Shown: positions 16,816 to 24,581, counted from the stretch's first letter. The stretch is 46,449 nt of DNA from Calothrix sp. MO_167.B12 (GCA_030066045.1 JASJCJ010000058.1:1-46449); one strand, 5' to 3'. The notes: generated by a model not told the origin, from the letters alone. Program-made: numbers and translations.

Positions 16816-19083
16816 TCACCTGACAATTTTTTTCATATAATTTCCCCATAATTGGGCGGCTTGGGCACTACTACCAGAGGTAGGGGAATTATTGTCATTT
16901 CCCAACCAAATACCAGTTACTAGTTTGCGGTTGGGTACGAAGCCAATGAACCACAAGTCAACGTTTTTGTCTGTGGTTCCTGTTTTGCCTCCTTCACCCT
17001 GCCCAATGGCTGCACTACGTCCAGTTCCGCTAGTCACAACTCCTTGTAGTAAGCGATTCATGGTTCGGGCTATACTTGTTGCCAGTATTCGCTTATTGGC
17101 ATCAGAATCGCGATCAAAGGAATAGATCACACGGCAGGTTTTTAAGTCATTGCGATCGCGACAATCACTACTGTCTAAAATTCTACTAATAGCATGGGGA
17201 CGATTCCAAACACCATTATTATTAATCGCCCCAAAAGCGCCGGTCATTTCTAAGACGTTGACGACACTTTGACCCAAAACTAATCCTGGTACTGCTTCTA
17301 AGTCTGACTTGACTCCCAATCGTTGCGCCATCCTCACCACTTTATTTAAGCCAACACTCCGAGCTATTCTCAGAGCTATTGGGTTCTCCGAAAGGGCAAG
17401 TCCCCTTGCCATATCTAAAGCACTAGTACCAGTGCGACAGGGTTTATAGGTAAAACCTCTCCAAGTTAAAGAAGAACAAGAATAGCTTCTACCAGTGGGT
17501 ATTCCGGATTCTATGGCTGCGGCGTAGGCAAAAATTTTAAAGGTAGATCCTGGTTGTCTTTTGGCTTGGTAAGCACGATTAAATTGACTGGTTTGATAAT
17601 TCTTACCGCCTACCATTGCTAATATTGCCCCATTGCTGGAGTCTAGGGTTAATAAAGCTCCTTGGGAAAAACCAAAAGTTGAGCCACTGGTGTTAACTGC
17701 ATTCCTCAGGGAAGTTTCTGCCTGGGACTGCATAGAGGTATCTAATTGGGTTTCAATAATAAAGTTACCCTCTGCTGCCAAATCTTTTCCCAAAATAGAT
17801 TCCAACTCAGCAAAGACGTAGTTATAAAAATAAGGGGCAATGGTTTTTGCTTGCCGCTCGCAAACCTTGGGGCTGATTTCAATGGGCGATCGCCGAGCGC
17901 GATTATATTCGTCTTGCTTAATTTTACCCATTTCCAGCATTCGCCGTAACACCCGGTTGCGATAAGCAATAATATTTTGTTTACTTCGGCTATTCCCACA
18001 GAAATTAAAGCCGTTGGGAGCTGGTAAAATTCCCACCAATGTGGCGGCTTCTGTGGCTGTTAGTTCTTTGGCTGATTTATCAAAGTAGTAGCGGGATGCA
18101 TCTTCAAATCCGGATGTATCGACCCCAAGGTAAACCCGATTTAAGTAAGTTAATAAAATCTCATTCTTACTGTAAAAAGTTTCCAACTTCAGTGCCACCA
18201 CAGCTTCCCGGATTTTACGTCCGATGGAATCCTGCCTACCTACATAATCGCGAAACAAACTGCGGGCTACTTGTTGAGTTACGGTACTTGCCCCTTGCTG
18301 GACATCACCACTGCGAGCGTTAATTAGCACAGCCCTTAAAATACCCAAGGGGTCAACTCCCGCATGCCAGTAAAAACGGCTATCCTCTGAAGCAACTACA
18401 GCCCCAGGCAAATAGGGACCAAAATCAGATAACCGCTTCATGTCAATATGAGACGTGGAACGTGGTTCCCGTAGAGGAGTAAAGCCATCGCGGGCATACA
18501 CAATCACTGGGGCGCGGGTAGCTGTAGGTAGGGGTGTGACGGAAAATTTGAACCATTCTACAGCGATCGCCAAGGAAGCCAAAGCGGTAACACCTGCTAT
18601 GCCGTAACCTGTCCAAGTTGCGGCCTTAAAATACCAGGGAGGAGGATCGACATATTGTAACCGTACCGATGCTGCTAATTCTGGGGGTCCTAGGGTGATA
18701 ATATCTCCATGACGCAGTTCCAAGTCAGTAAGTCGCCGCTTACCGCGATAGATACCATTAGTCGAGTTTTCATCCTTGATCGTAAAAACTGGTCGCCTTT
18801 GGGAAGAATCTCGGGATAGGGACAGATGAATTTGACTAACTACTGGATTGCGGACAACAATATCGCTAGATTTAGAACTACGACCCAAAACATAGCGATC
18901 GCCCAATAGGGGATATACTTCTGCCCTATCTGCCCCCGCATCCTGTACCCAAAGTTCTGGGACCCTGGCATTCGGCTTAAGTGCCAGTTTGGAAAAATCC
19001 ACCCTAGCCTGAATTGTCTGTACCGCTTGGGTAATTTGACCAAGCAAGGTTTGTGGTTTTTGAGGAGGTTGGGGGGAACTCAT
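16816..19083 (-). CDS. Class A penicillin-binding protein fused to an N-terminal FHA domain
   Basis: The 755-residue bifunctional peptidoglycan synthase has a cytoplasmic FHA domain (about 58-135: G67-R68, the S83 region, NSTNG 106-110), one membrane helix (about 158-176), a GT51 glycosyltransferase and a transpeptidase. GT51 motifs are EDSRFYWHAGVD (catalytic E233), GASTVTQQ, RKIREAVVALKLE and KNEILLTYLNRVYLG. Transpeptidase motifs are S513-T-F-K516, S565-E-N567 and K700-T-G702, all intact. FHA domains bind phosphothreonine, so recruitment or control by a Ser/Thr kinase is likely, and one is encoded at 29954. The gene is divergent from the secreted-protein gene at 19407. Confidence 0.95.
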   Translation of the reverse strand: MSSPQPPQKPQTLLGQITQAVQTIQARVDFSKLALKPNARVPELWVQDAGADRAEVYPLLGDRYVLGRSSKSSDIVVRNPVVSQIHLSLSRDSSQRRPVFTIKDENSTNGIYRGKRRLTDLELRHGDIITLGPPELAASVRLQYVDPPPWYFKAATWTGYGIAGVTALASLAIAVEWFKFSVTPLPTATRAPVIVYARDGFTPLREPRSTSHIDMKRLSDFGPYLPGAVVASEDSRFYWHAGVDPLGILRAVLINARSGDVQQGASTVTQQVARSLFRDYVGRQDSIGRKIREAVVALKLETFYSKNEILLTYLNRVYLGVDTSGFEDASRYYFDKSAKELTATEAATLVGILPAPNGFNFCGNSRSKQNIIAYRNRVLRRMLEMGKIKQDEYNRARRSPIEISPKVCERQAKTIAPYFYNYVFAELESILGKDLAAEGNFIIETQLDTSMQSQAETSLRNAVNTSGSTFGFSQGALLTLDSSNGAILAMVGGKNYQTSQFNRAYQAKRQPGSTFKIFAYAAAIESGIPTGRSYSCSSLTWRGFTYKPCRTGTSALDMARGLALSENPIALRIARSVGLNKVVRMAQRLGVKSDLEAVPGLVLGQSVVNVLEMTGAFGAINNNGVWNRPHAISRILDSSDCRDRNDLKTCRVIYSFDRDSDANKRILATSIARTMNRLLQGVVTSGTGRSAAIGQGEGGKTGTTDKNVDLWFIGFVPNRKLVTGIWLGNDNNSPTSGSSAQAAQLWGNYMKKIVR

Positions 19084-19406
19084 TAGCTATTCACACCATG
19101 GTTTGTACTGAAGAATTGGGCATACGCAATTTCTATATTACTATTTTTACTCTTGAACTATTCTAATCATCCCCTTATGGCGACGCTTGCTATTCCTAAT
19201 TGTTTCTTGTAAATATAATCGCAGGTTAGTACTTGCCATACTTCTCAAGGAGCTACCTGAAAAAAAGCTGATTCTGATACAAACCTAACAGAAAATCCAT
19301 AAACTGTAACAGTCCAATATACATCCCTATTTAGGCTGATTTTATTGCAGCTGTTGTTTGGTTTAATTAGCGGAGTACTTCTTTGAGGTGTTGAGGTTCA
19401 GTAATT
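19084..19406. other. Divergent intergenic region
   Basis: This is the shared upstream region of the PBP gene (minus) and the secreted-protein gene (plus). It is AT-rich, with a weak GAGGT ribosome site before the plus gene. No repeat or clear operator was recognised. Confidence 0.4.
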
Positions 19407-19961
19407 ATGAAGGGAAAATTTATCACACTTATTGCCACAAGTTTAACTCTGGCTCTTACAGGTAACTTGGCTGTAGCGCAATCGAATAGCGAAACTGAGC
19501 AAAAGCCCTTGCGAACAGATGTAATGGAAATCCTGTGCAAGCGTTTCCCTCTAAATTCCCGTTGTCAAGGTCAAGAGACAGAGAATAACACCACCACAGA
19601 AACAACAACTGAAACAACAACTGAAACAACAACCGAAACTACTCCTGAGAACATCACTCCAGATAGTACCTTACCAACTCCCAGTGAGGATTCTCCAACT
19701 AATATAACCCCATTACCAACTCCTAGTGAAGATTCTCCAACTAAAGTTCCTGGTAGTGTAACACCATTACCTACTCCTGGAGAGGAAACTCCTTCTACAC
19801 CGGGGGACACTGAAACCAATAAAATTCCCTCTGATGATAAAATGCCTTCCACACAAATGGATGGTACAGAAAAACCTCCTCTTCCCGGTACAATGGAAGA
19901 AAAGCCCAGCAATGTTCCTGGCACAGAAAATGACTCATCTGAATCTGATACAGAAAAATAG
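19407..19961 (+). CDS. Secreted Thr/Pro/Glu-rich repeat protein
   Basis: The 184-residue product has a signal peptide (MKGKFITLIATSLTLALT..., likely cleaved after AVA near residue 24). A short cysteine-bearing segment, DVMEILCKRFPLNSRC (about 39-54), follows. The rest is a low-complexity tail: four TTET units, two LPTPSEDSPT-type units and more Thr/Pro/Glu. The tail should be disordered, acidic and spacer-like, suggesting a periplasmic or wall-associated protein. The two cysteines could form a disulfide. I cannot name a function. The nucleotide repeats coding TTET could change in number by slippage without shifting the frame (12-bp unit). A strong terminator lies downstream. Confidence 0.75.
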   Translation: MKGKFITLIATSLTLALTGNLAVAQSNSETEQKPLRTDVMEILCKRFPLNSRCQGQETENNTTTETTTETTTETTTETTPENITPDSTLPTPSEDSPTNITPLPTPSEDSPTKVPGSVTPLPTPGEETPSTPGDTETNKIPSDDKMPSTQMDGTEKPPLPGTMEEKPSNVPGTENDSSESDTEK

Positions 19962-20032
19962 ATAGCTGAGTTTTATGCCCACAGGAATATTTTTGTAGTG
20001 GCAATAAGTTGGCAAAGTATTAACTGAAAGAT

Positions 20033-20061
20033 AAAGGTAATCAAGTTGCTTGATTACCTTT
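20033..20061 (+). terminator. Rho-independent terminator
   Basis: The stem AAAGGTAATCAA (20033-20044) pairs perfectly with TTGATTACCTTT (20050-20061) across a 5-base loop, followed by a T-rich run (ctgttttta). It lies about 70 bp after the secreted-protein gene. Confidence 0.75.
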
Positions 20062-20224
20062 ATCTGTTTTTATTGGGGTGATTTGAATTATTCAGAATTT
20101 TGGGGAACATCCCAAATGTTTAAATTTGTAGTGAGGGCATTTTGCCCACTTGATATAGCTTGATATAAAGGAAGCTTTCCGACTCCCACTACCTAGGGTG
20201 TGTTGAATAAGTATAAAACATTGA

Positions 20225-20350
20225 TTTATCTATACTCAAGCGGGGTTTAAAACCCCATCCCCTACGGGTTGTTTGTTTTGTGTTGGGGTTTAAATCCCCA
20301 TTACAAAACGTAATTACGAATTACGAATTACGAATTACGAATTGTTTAAC
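20225..20350. repeat. Second arm of the ~125-bp inverted repeat
   Basis: This is the reverse complement of 11289-11413. By eye no mismatch was found over about 125 bp, including the four tandem units and both AT-centred palindromes. Confidence 0.8.
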
Positions 20351-20580
20351 AATGCTTTTGGACTATTTTTTGGAAAATAAGTGTAAGGGAATTAGGATTT
20401 TCAACCTCAAATCCTTGTATCTGGTATTTTTTGCAGGTAAAAAAATAGAAACCCATAGGCTGTAACTATTGCCTATTGGCTATTCCCTATTCCCTATTCC
20501 CTACCTCCACAATTATGACCCCCTCAGCAAGCCCTACCTAATATTTTTTCAAAACGCACAATATCAACTCGCCATCAATA

Positions 20581-21051
20581 CTACTTTCTATTGGTGGTGG
20601 GCGTTTTTTGAAAAGTTGCTATTAGCAAAGACACAATCCCAATGTTGATAAACACATCAGCCAAATTAAACACAGGAAAATTAATTAGGCGAAAATCCAA
20701 AAAGTCAACTACATAGCCTAAAATAAACCGATCTATACCATTGCCCATAGCTCCACCTAAAATACAGCCATAACCAAGCCGTTCCCAAAAAATTAACGTT
20801 GGTCCAAAACAAGCCCAAGCTATCAATGCCAAACTTACAACCAAAGATAGCCAACGTAATGAATCCACCTGACCAGTAAATAGACTAAAAGCTGCACCAG
20901 TATTAGTGACATATGTGAAGTGGAAAACCCCAGGTATCAGAGGTAAAGTTTCTTGGAGATTAAAAGTTTTGATTACCAAATATTTTGTCAATTGGTCTAA
21001 GAAAAAAGTCACAAAAGCAGTAATCCAAAAAAAGCGGTTTTTCCAACGCAT
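20581..21051 (-). CDS. lspA: Lipoprotein signal peptidase (signal peptidase II)
   Basis: The 156-residue, four-helix membrane aspartyl protease cleaves signal peptides of diacylated prolipoproteins. The family boxes are present: FFLDQLTKY, VTNTGAAFSLF, GAMGNGIDRF (first catalytic Asp) and FPVFNLADVFIN (second catalytic Asp). ATG 21051 (MRWKNRFFW) matches the usual start. ATG 21072 and TTG 21093 would add 7 or 14 residues without conserved features. The bioY gene ends 74 bp upstream on the same strand, so the two may be cotranscribed. A likely client, the PstS lipoprotein, is encoded in the same window. Confidence 0.95.
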   Translation of the reverse strand: MRWKNRFFWITAFVTFFLDQLTKYLVIKTFNLQETLPLIPGVFHFTYVTNTGAAFSLFTGQVDSLRWLSLVVSLALIAWACFGPTLIFWERLGYGCILGGAMGNGIDRFILGYVVDFLDFRLINFPVFNLADVFINIGIVSLLIATFQKTPTTNRK

Positions 21052-21124
21052 AGTTATTAAATTGATATTCATCAGTCCTAGGTCATTAGCCAATAGCCTG
21101 GAACTGAAGACTAAGGACTAAAGA

Positions 21125-21712
21125 CTAATAGAACATTAAATGTCTTAGCACATAAGCGATCGTAGTAACAGCACACACTACGGCTAATTGTCCTGGTAAT
21201 GCTAACCAAGAATATTTGATAATCGCCTGAAACAATGTTCCATTTTGCGTACCTTGCAATTGTAAAATATGACTGATGGTTAGATAAGTAACACCGCAAA
21301 TGTGAACTGTCAACAAGCCGGAAATACAACTAAAAGCCAAGGTTTCTAACTTAGGTCGAGCCTTAAATGCCAAAAAACCACAAACCCAAGCTCCAGGAAT
21401 AAAACCTAATAAATAGCCGAACTGAGACAGTTTGACATAACCAATTCCACCACCTTCGGTAAATACAGGTAATAAAGTTAAACCCATAACTAAGTAAGCT
21501 ATTTGGGATAAGGCTCCTGCATTTTTTCCCCCCAAACATCCTACCAACAATACACCACCAATTTGAAAGGGCACCCCTAAGGAAATAGTATTGATATCGT
21601 GTTGAGACCAACTCCAAGGTAAGCTGGTAATATGGGCTTCCAGAAAAGTACCACCTATGGTTAGCAGTAAGCCAATCATAGACCATAGTAATTGATTGGA
21701 CGCGGCTAACAT
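21125..21712 (-). CDS. bioY: Biotin transporter BioY (ECF S component)
   Basis: The 195-residue, six-helix membrane protein has the BioY features SLGVPFQIGGVLLVGCLGG, the conserved GGGIGYV...FGYLLGFIPGAW block in the middle, and PGQLAVV near the end. BioY captures biotin for uptake with a shared energy-coupling module or alone. No ECF ATPase or EcfT gene is near. It lies just upstream of lspA on the same strand. Confidence 0.9.
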   Translation of the reverse strand: MLAASNQLLWSMIGLLLTIGGTFLEAHITSLPWSWSQHDINTISLGVPFQIGGVLLVGCLGGKNAGALSQIAYLVMGLTLLPVFTEGGGIGYVKLSQFGYLLGFIPGAWVCGFLAFKARPKLETLAFSCISGLLTVHICGVTYLTISHILQLQGTQNGTLFQAIIKYSWLALPGQLAVVCAVTTIAYVLRHLMFY

Positions 21713-22123
21713 CTTATAAGCTACTCATGCAAAAAACTCTCATTTTAATTAAAATCTATAGGATTACTATTTGATGTAGGATTACTATTTGATGTTTGTT
21801 GGCGTAGCCTGCGTACTCTTACTCCAAGCCGCTCCGCGTCTACGCGCTTAAAACACATAGGGTGTGTTACCCCTGAAAGAAGGCACCATCCGGTAATATA
21901 GCTTGTTGCTTTACGCTAAAGCCATAACGCACCCTAAAAGTACCTAATTTTATTCAACAATTAAACGGGATTCCTGTATGGTATTTTCAATACTCACAAA
22001 ACAATGATAGGTGTATGGGATTGCCATTGAGTATACTACATCTAGTACCGTTGCGGGTCAGTCATCCATTCACCCATTCAAAAGTATTGTGTCCTCTATC
22101 TTTGACGTTTTAGAAATGGTTGT
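21713..22123. other. Gap with palindromic repeats
   Basis: A short direct repeat, 'aggattactatttgatg', occurs at about 21759-21775 and 21778-21794. A 79-bp unit at 21858-21936 has inverted ends (TAGGGTGTGTTA/TAACGCACCCTA), related to 43614-43676. No gene is seen. Confidence 0.5.
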
Positions 22124-22733
22124 TTGATTTCCGCTATCTTGGAGGATTTGAATGTATCAGGAATGGTTAAGAATAGCAGACTGGCAAGGATTATTAGCTT
22201 GCAAGGTTGGCGAGAATTTCGGGTATTTTGTGAGGCTAAATCTGAAAAGTTCAACCGGATGACGCGCTTAAGCGGGGACACGGGGACGCGGAGCGCTCTG
22301 TGTCCGGTGCCCCGTGTCCGGGGCGATAAGCCCCAAGGGTCCTCCTCCCCCATCAAATCTGCGATTTGATGGCTCCCGATTGGTGGGCACCTCAAGCCCC
22401 CACCACATCGGTGGAGGAGTGCGTCTCCCCCTCTCCGCGTCTCCGCGTCTCTTCTTGACCCGAGAGTTTAGGGTGATTAGCCGATGGGAACCAACTAGTC
22501 AAGTTTGTTCATGTTGTGGCTACAAATGGGGTAAGTTAGATTTATCTATTCGATCTGTATTGTGTCTAAATTGCAACACGGGGCATGATCGAGATGAGAA
22601 TGCATCCCGAAACATAGAAATGGTCGGCATGGGGCATCGGCACGACCTTAAACGGACACAGAGACAGAGTAAGACTACTTCGGTAGCGTCAGTCAGTGAA
22701 GTGTCAAGAATTACCGCACCTTCAAGTCGGTGA
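22124..22733 (+). pseudogene. tnpB remnant split by a 205-bp insertion
   Basis: The first part (22124-22257) encodes ILEDLNVSGMVKNSRLARII and GWREFRVFCEAKSEKFN, the RuvC-II Glu region and following helices of TnpB. The second part (22463-22733) continues with REFRVISRWEPTSQVCSCCG, then CLNC (zinc ribbon) and HDRDENASRNIEM (RuvC-III Asp). Between them lie 205 bp of GC-rich structured DNA that shift the frame by one, exactly as the two reading frames require. The N-terminal half of TnpB is missing. The element's right end, GTGAGTATGTCAA, follows the TGA at 22731-22733. It is non-functional. Confidence 0.85.
22258..22462. mobile_element. 205-bp GC-rich, highly structured insertion
   Basis: Removing 22258-22462 restores a continuous TnpB reading frame (..EKFN-REFRV..). 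The inserted DNA is far more GC-rich than its surroundings and full of inverted repeats: GGACACGGGG/CCCCGTGTCC, CATCAAATC/GATTTGATG, CGCGGAG/CTCCGCG. ACCG-like bases at both borders may be a short target duplication. It carries no gene. Family unknown. Confidence 0.6.
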
Positions 22734-22742
22734 GTATGTCAA

Positions 22743-22746
22743 GTAA
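22743..22746. other. Junction between two IS right ends (tail to tail)
   Basis: The right end of the plus-strand tnpB remnant (GAGTATGTCAA, ending 22742) and that of the minus-strand element (TTGACTGCTCACCCCGG, starting 22747) face each other with only GTAA between. The border positions are inferred from similarity to other ends in the window. Confidence 0.5.
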
Positions 22747-22781
22747 TTGACTGCTCACCCCGGCTTAAAGCGCGGGGGATT
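22747..22781 (-). ncRNA. Right-end hairpin, candidate omega-RNA (reRNA) scaffold of the minus-strand tnpB
   Basis: Read on the minus strand, the tnpB stop codon runs straight into CCCCCGCGCTTTAAGCCGGGG, a hairpin with a TTTAA loop, then GAGCAGTCAA. In IS200/IS605 elements this region is transcribed as the guide RNA scaffold, overlapping the end of tnpB and reading outward into flanking DNA. Here the outward 'guide' would come from the neighbouring IS end. This is a family-based prediction; the RNA 5' border is not determined. Confidence 0.4.
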
Positions 22782-24122
22782 CTAAGCGGATGTTGTTCCG
22801 CAGTCTTCAGACGTGCTACACAACGTAAAACACTTTTTCAGATTGCGAAATACATCATACTTAGTGGGGTTCGTCAAAGCCCCATCAATTTTACGTAACT
22901 GCCTTGAAATACTGGTTATAGAAAAGGGTGAATCATAAATCACCTTCCTCAAAATATTACCAGCCGCGTTTAAATCTGCATGGACAACTAGACCATCTTT
23001 GGTTCTGTATAAATCCCGAGTCGTTCTTTTCCCGCTTGGCTTCCAGCTACTGGGTTTTGCACCATATTTTGGTAAGCGATCGCGATCTATAAAAGATGAC
23101 TTAGACGTATACTCCTCAGAAATGAGATGGAACCTTATCCCATATTCCTTGCATAATTCTTGAAGCCTATCTATTAGCCTTCTGGTAGGCATTGAGACTG
23201 TATCGTAATTATTATTCCTCCCATTATTTATATTCTGTTTGTTCCCTTCGTTCCAGCCAAAGACTAGATTACCTATTCCATCCCTTAAGCATCTGTTGAT
23301 GATGAATCTAGCCGTTTTATTAACCGAGTCACGGACAACTAGATTACGCTTGGCTGTTAGCCGGTCTAACTCATCATCCGAGTACTTAGCGGGTTTATCC
23401 TTTTTGATAAGTGCGGTTCTATCTCGGTAATTGGTTAGAACCCTTTTTAATGGCTTGGCATTGACTACAAAGCTACGTCCTTTAGTAGTAACCGCACTGA
23501 CCCAATTCTTAACACCGTGATCAATGGAAAGGTAGTGGCAGTAATCTAATCTGGGGTTATTAGTTAGTTCGTCTTTGCCGTCATCACAAACCCAATCAAC
23601 CCAGAAACGACCCCTACAAGGTCTAATCTTGATTTCCTTCACCAAATTAAAGTCAACAAAATCAGGTATCTCTAACTTGACTTCTCCTATGACATCATTT
23701 TTAGAAAGCTTACTTATTGACGGGTAGACATAACCATTTTTATAGCTCAGTGCCTGAAGGGGGAACGTGACTGTATACAACCCTCCAGACTTGCGATATC
23801 TGGGTATTCGGGGTCTGTCAACCTCACCTTTAAAAAACAAGTCAATCAGTACGTTAAATGAGCTTATAGCCTCTTGAACATCCTTAAGGGTTTGTTGTGC
23901 TGACTGAGCAGCCATGATTCTGTAATGCTCAGAGGGTTTTAATAATTTGTCAATCTCATTGTAATTAGTTGCTGTTACCTTTGTGAGCTTCCAGCCACTT
24001 CTGTAATCATCCCCTGCCCAATAAGTAGATATTGCCTTTTCTTCTGCTAATTTCTTGTAATGGGCTTGTTTAAACTGGTACAAACCGGAGTTATAGAGTG
24101 AGTTAGAGGCTTTACATTGCAC
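22782..24122 (-). CDS. tnpB: TnpB-family RNA-guided nuclease/transposase accessory protein, 5' end probably frameshifted
   Basis: The 446-residue product belongs to the IS200/IS605 OrfB (TnpB) family: an N-terminal helical part, then a RuvC-like nuclease with LSIDHGVKNW (D201) and HADLNAAGNI (D383). It lacks the CxxC zinc ribbon; SEEYTSKSSF (335-344) stands in its place, as in the related clade. The usual RuvC-II Glu is replaced by the FGWNEGNKQN segment, where E292 or E336/E337 may serve. The frame can start only at GTG 24122, inside the conserved region. Just upstream, another frame reads IPTRAKFATEELAFIGG, which joins QCKASNSLYN after removing one base, suggesting a frameshift mutation or recoding. 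No tnpA is present. An RHH gene is divergent. Confidence 0.8.
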   Translation of the reverse strand: MQCKASNSLYNSGLYQFKQAHYKKLAEEKAISTYWAGDDYRSGWKLTKVTATNYNEIDKLLKPSEHYRIMAAQSAQQTLKDVQEAISSFNVLIDLFFKGEVDRPRIPRYRKSGGLYTVTFPLQALSYKNGYVYPSISKLSKNDVIGEVKLEIPDFVDFNLVKEIKIRPCRGRFWVDWVCDDGKDELTNNPRLDYCHYLSIDHGVKNWVSAVTTKGRSFVVNAKPLKRVLTNYRDRTALIKKDKPAKYSDDELDRLTAKRNLVVRDSVNKTARFIINRCLRDGIGNLVFGWNEGNKQNINNGRNNNYDTVSMPTRRLIDRLQELCKEYGIRFHLISEEYTSKSSFIDRDRLPKYGAKPSSWKPSGKRTTRDLYRTKDGLVVHADLNAAGNILRKVIYDSPFSITSISRQLRKIDGALTNPTKYDVFRNLKKCFTLCSTSEDCGTTSA

Positions 24123-24207
24123 CTCCGATGAAAGCTAACTCTTCGGTTGCAAACTTTGCTCGTGTTGGAATTGTTCGATAAATCTTGACTCACCTTTGTT
24201 CCTTTGC

Positions 24208-24225
24208 TAAGCTATGTTTAGCTTA
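24208..24225. promoter_or_regulatory. Palindrome between tnpB and the RHH gene, candidate operator
   Basis: TAAGCTA (24208-24214) and TAGCTTA (24219-24225) form a perfect inverted repeat around TGTT. It sits 16 bp before the RHH start codon and in the tnpB promoter region. A related context (GTGGTATA, palindrome ACTTA/TAAGT, then GAACAA) is found at 46415-46449 before what appears to be another IS gene. Binding by the RHH protein is inferred. Confidence 0.5.
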
Positions 24226-24241
24226 TACCACCTAGTAAGAT

Positions 24242-24424
24242 ATGTCAATAAGAAAGAGGATAAAAGGTCAGAAAAATATCCCCTTCATTTATGAGGAGGT
24301 CAAAGAAAAAAGAACAATAAGTATTACACCTAGCTCCTGGGCTTGGCTTAAGGAAAAAGCAAAGGATGAAGGAACTAGTCCTAGTGAGATAATAGAAAGA
24401 TTGGTAAGAGACACGAAAGGTTAA
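24242..24424 (+). CDS. Small ribbon-helix-helix DNA-binding protein
   Basis: The 60-residue basic protein ends in a ribbon-helix-helix (CopG/Arc-type) motif: strand KRTISITPSS, helix WAWLKEKAKDEG, turn TSPSE, helix IIERLVRDTK. Such proteins dimerise and bind palindromic operators. The N-terminal 20 residues are Lys/Arg-rich. It is transcribed divergently from tnpB, with a 14-bp palindrome between, and the element's outer hairpin follows its stop by about 25 bp, so it lies inside the IS. A role repressing tnpB and itself is a reasonable inference; it could instead be a cargo antitoxin-like gene without a toxin. ATG 24242 is the only sensible start. Confidence 0.72.
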   Translation: MSIRKRIKGQKNIPFIYEEVKEKRTISITPSSWAWLKEKAKDEGTSPSEIIERLVRDTKG

Positions 24425-24446
24425 AACCTTCCGTGTCCGTTTCATC

Positions 24447-24478
24447 CCCTGGCTAAAAGCTCAGGGGTTCTCACGTCC
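24447..24478. mobile_element. Outer (left) end hairpin of the tnpB/RHH element
   Basis: The sequence CCCCTGGCTAAAAGCTCAGGGG folds as CCCCTG-GCT/AGCTCAGGGG. Its reverse complement aligns with the hairpin at 46346-46366 (CCCCTGGCTTTAGACACGGGG) near the window end. This sets the element at roughly 22747-24480, about 1.7 kb. Confidence 0.55.
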
Positions 24479-24562
24479 CGCATATACTTTGATAGTTATA
24501 AATTTCAAAGAAAATTAAACTTTAAAAAAGTTACTTTAAATCATCAAGCCGAGACTGAGGAT

Positions 24563-24581
24563 GTTAACCTTTTCTTTACCA
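24563..24581 (+). promoter_or_regulatory. Candidate Pho box upstream of pstS
   Basis: GTTAACCT-TTT-CTTTACCA gives two 8-base direct repeats with 3-base spacing, matching the cyanobacterial Pho box pattern (CTTAACCT-N3-CTTAACCT) bound by the SphR/PhoB response regulator. It ends 53 bp before the pstS start codon. A third repeat is not evident. Confidence 0.6.

Larger units (their letters stand above)
19962..20580. other. Gap with terminator and an inverted-repeat copy
   Basis: It contains the terminator at 20033-20061, the 20225-20350 arm of the 125-bp repeat, and 'cctattccctattcc' low-complexity DNA near 20490. The open frame at 20280-20465 lies mainly in repeat DNA and is not supported as a gene. 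Confidence 0.55.

Noticed and set aside
20280-20465. 61-codon frame near the inverted repeat
   Set aside because: Its first third is the repeat itself and its end is low-complexity; no gene features.
22314-22733. 139-codon frame as a separate gene
   Set aside because: Its first third comes from the 205-bp insertion; only the tail is TnpB, so it is part of a broken gene.
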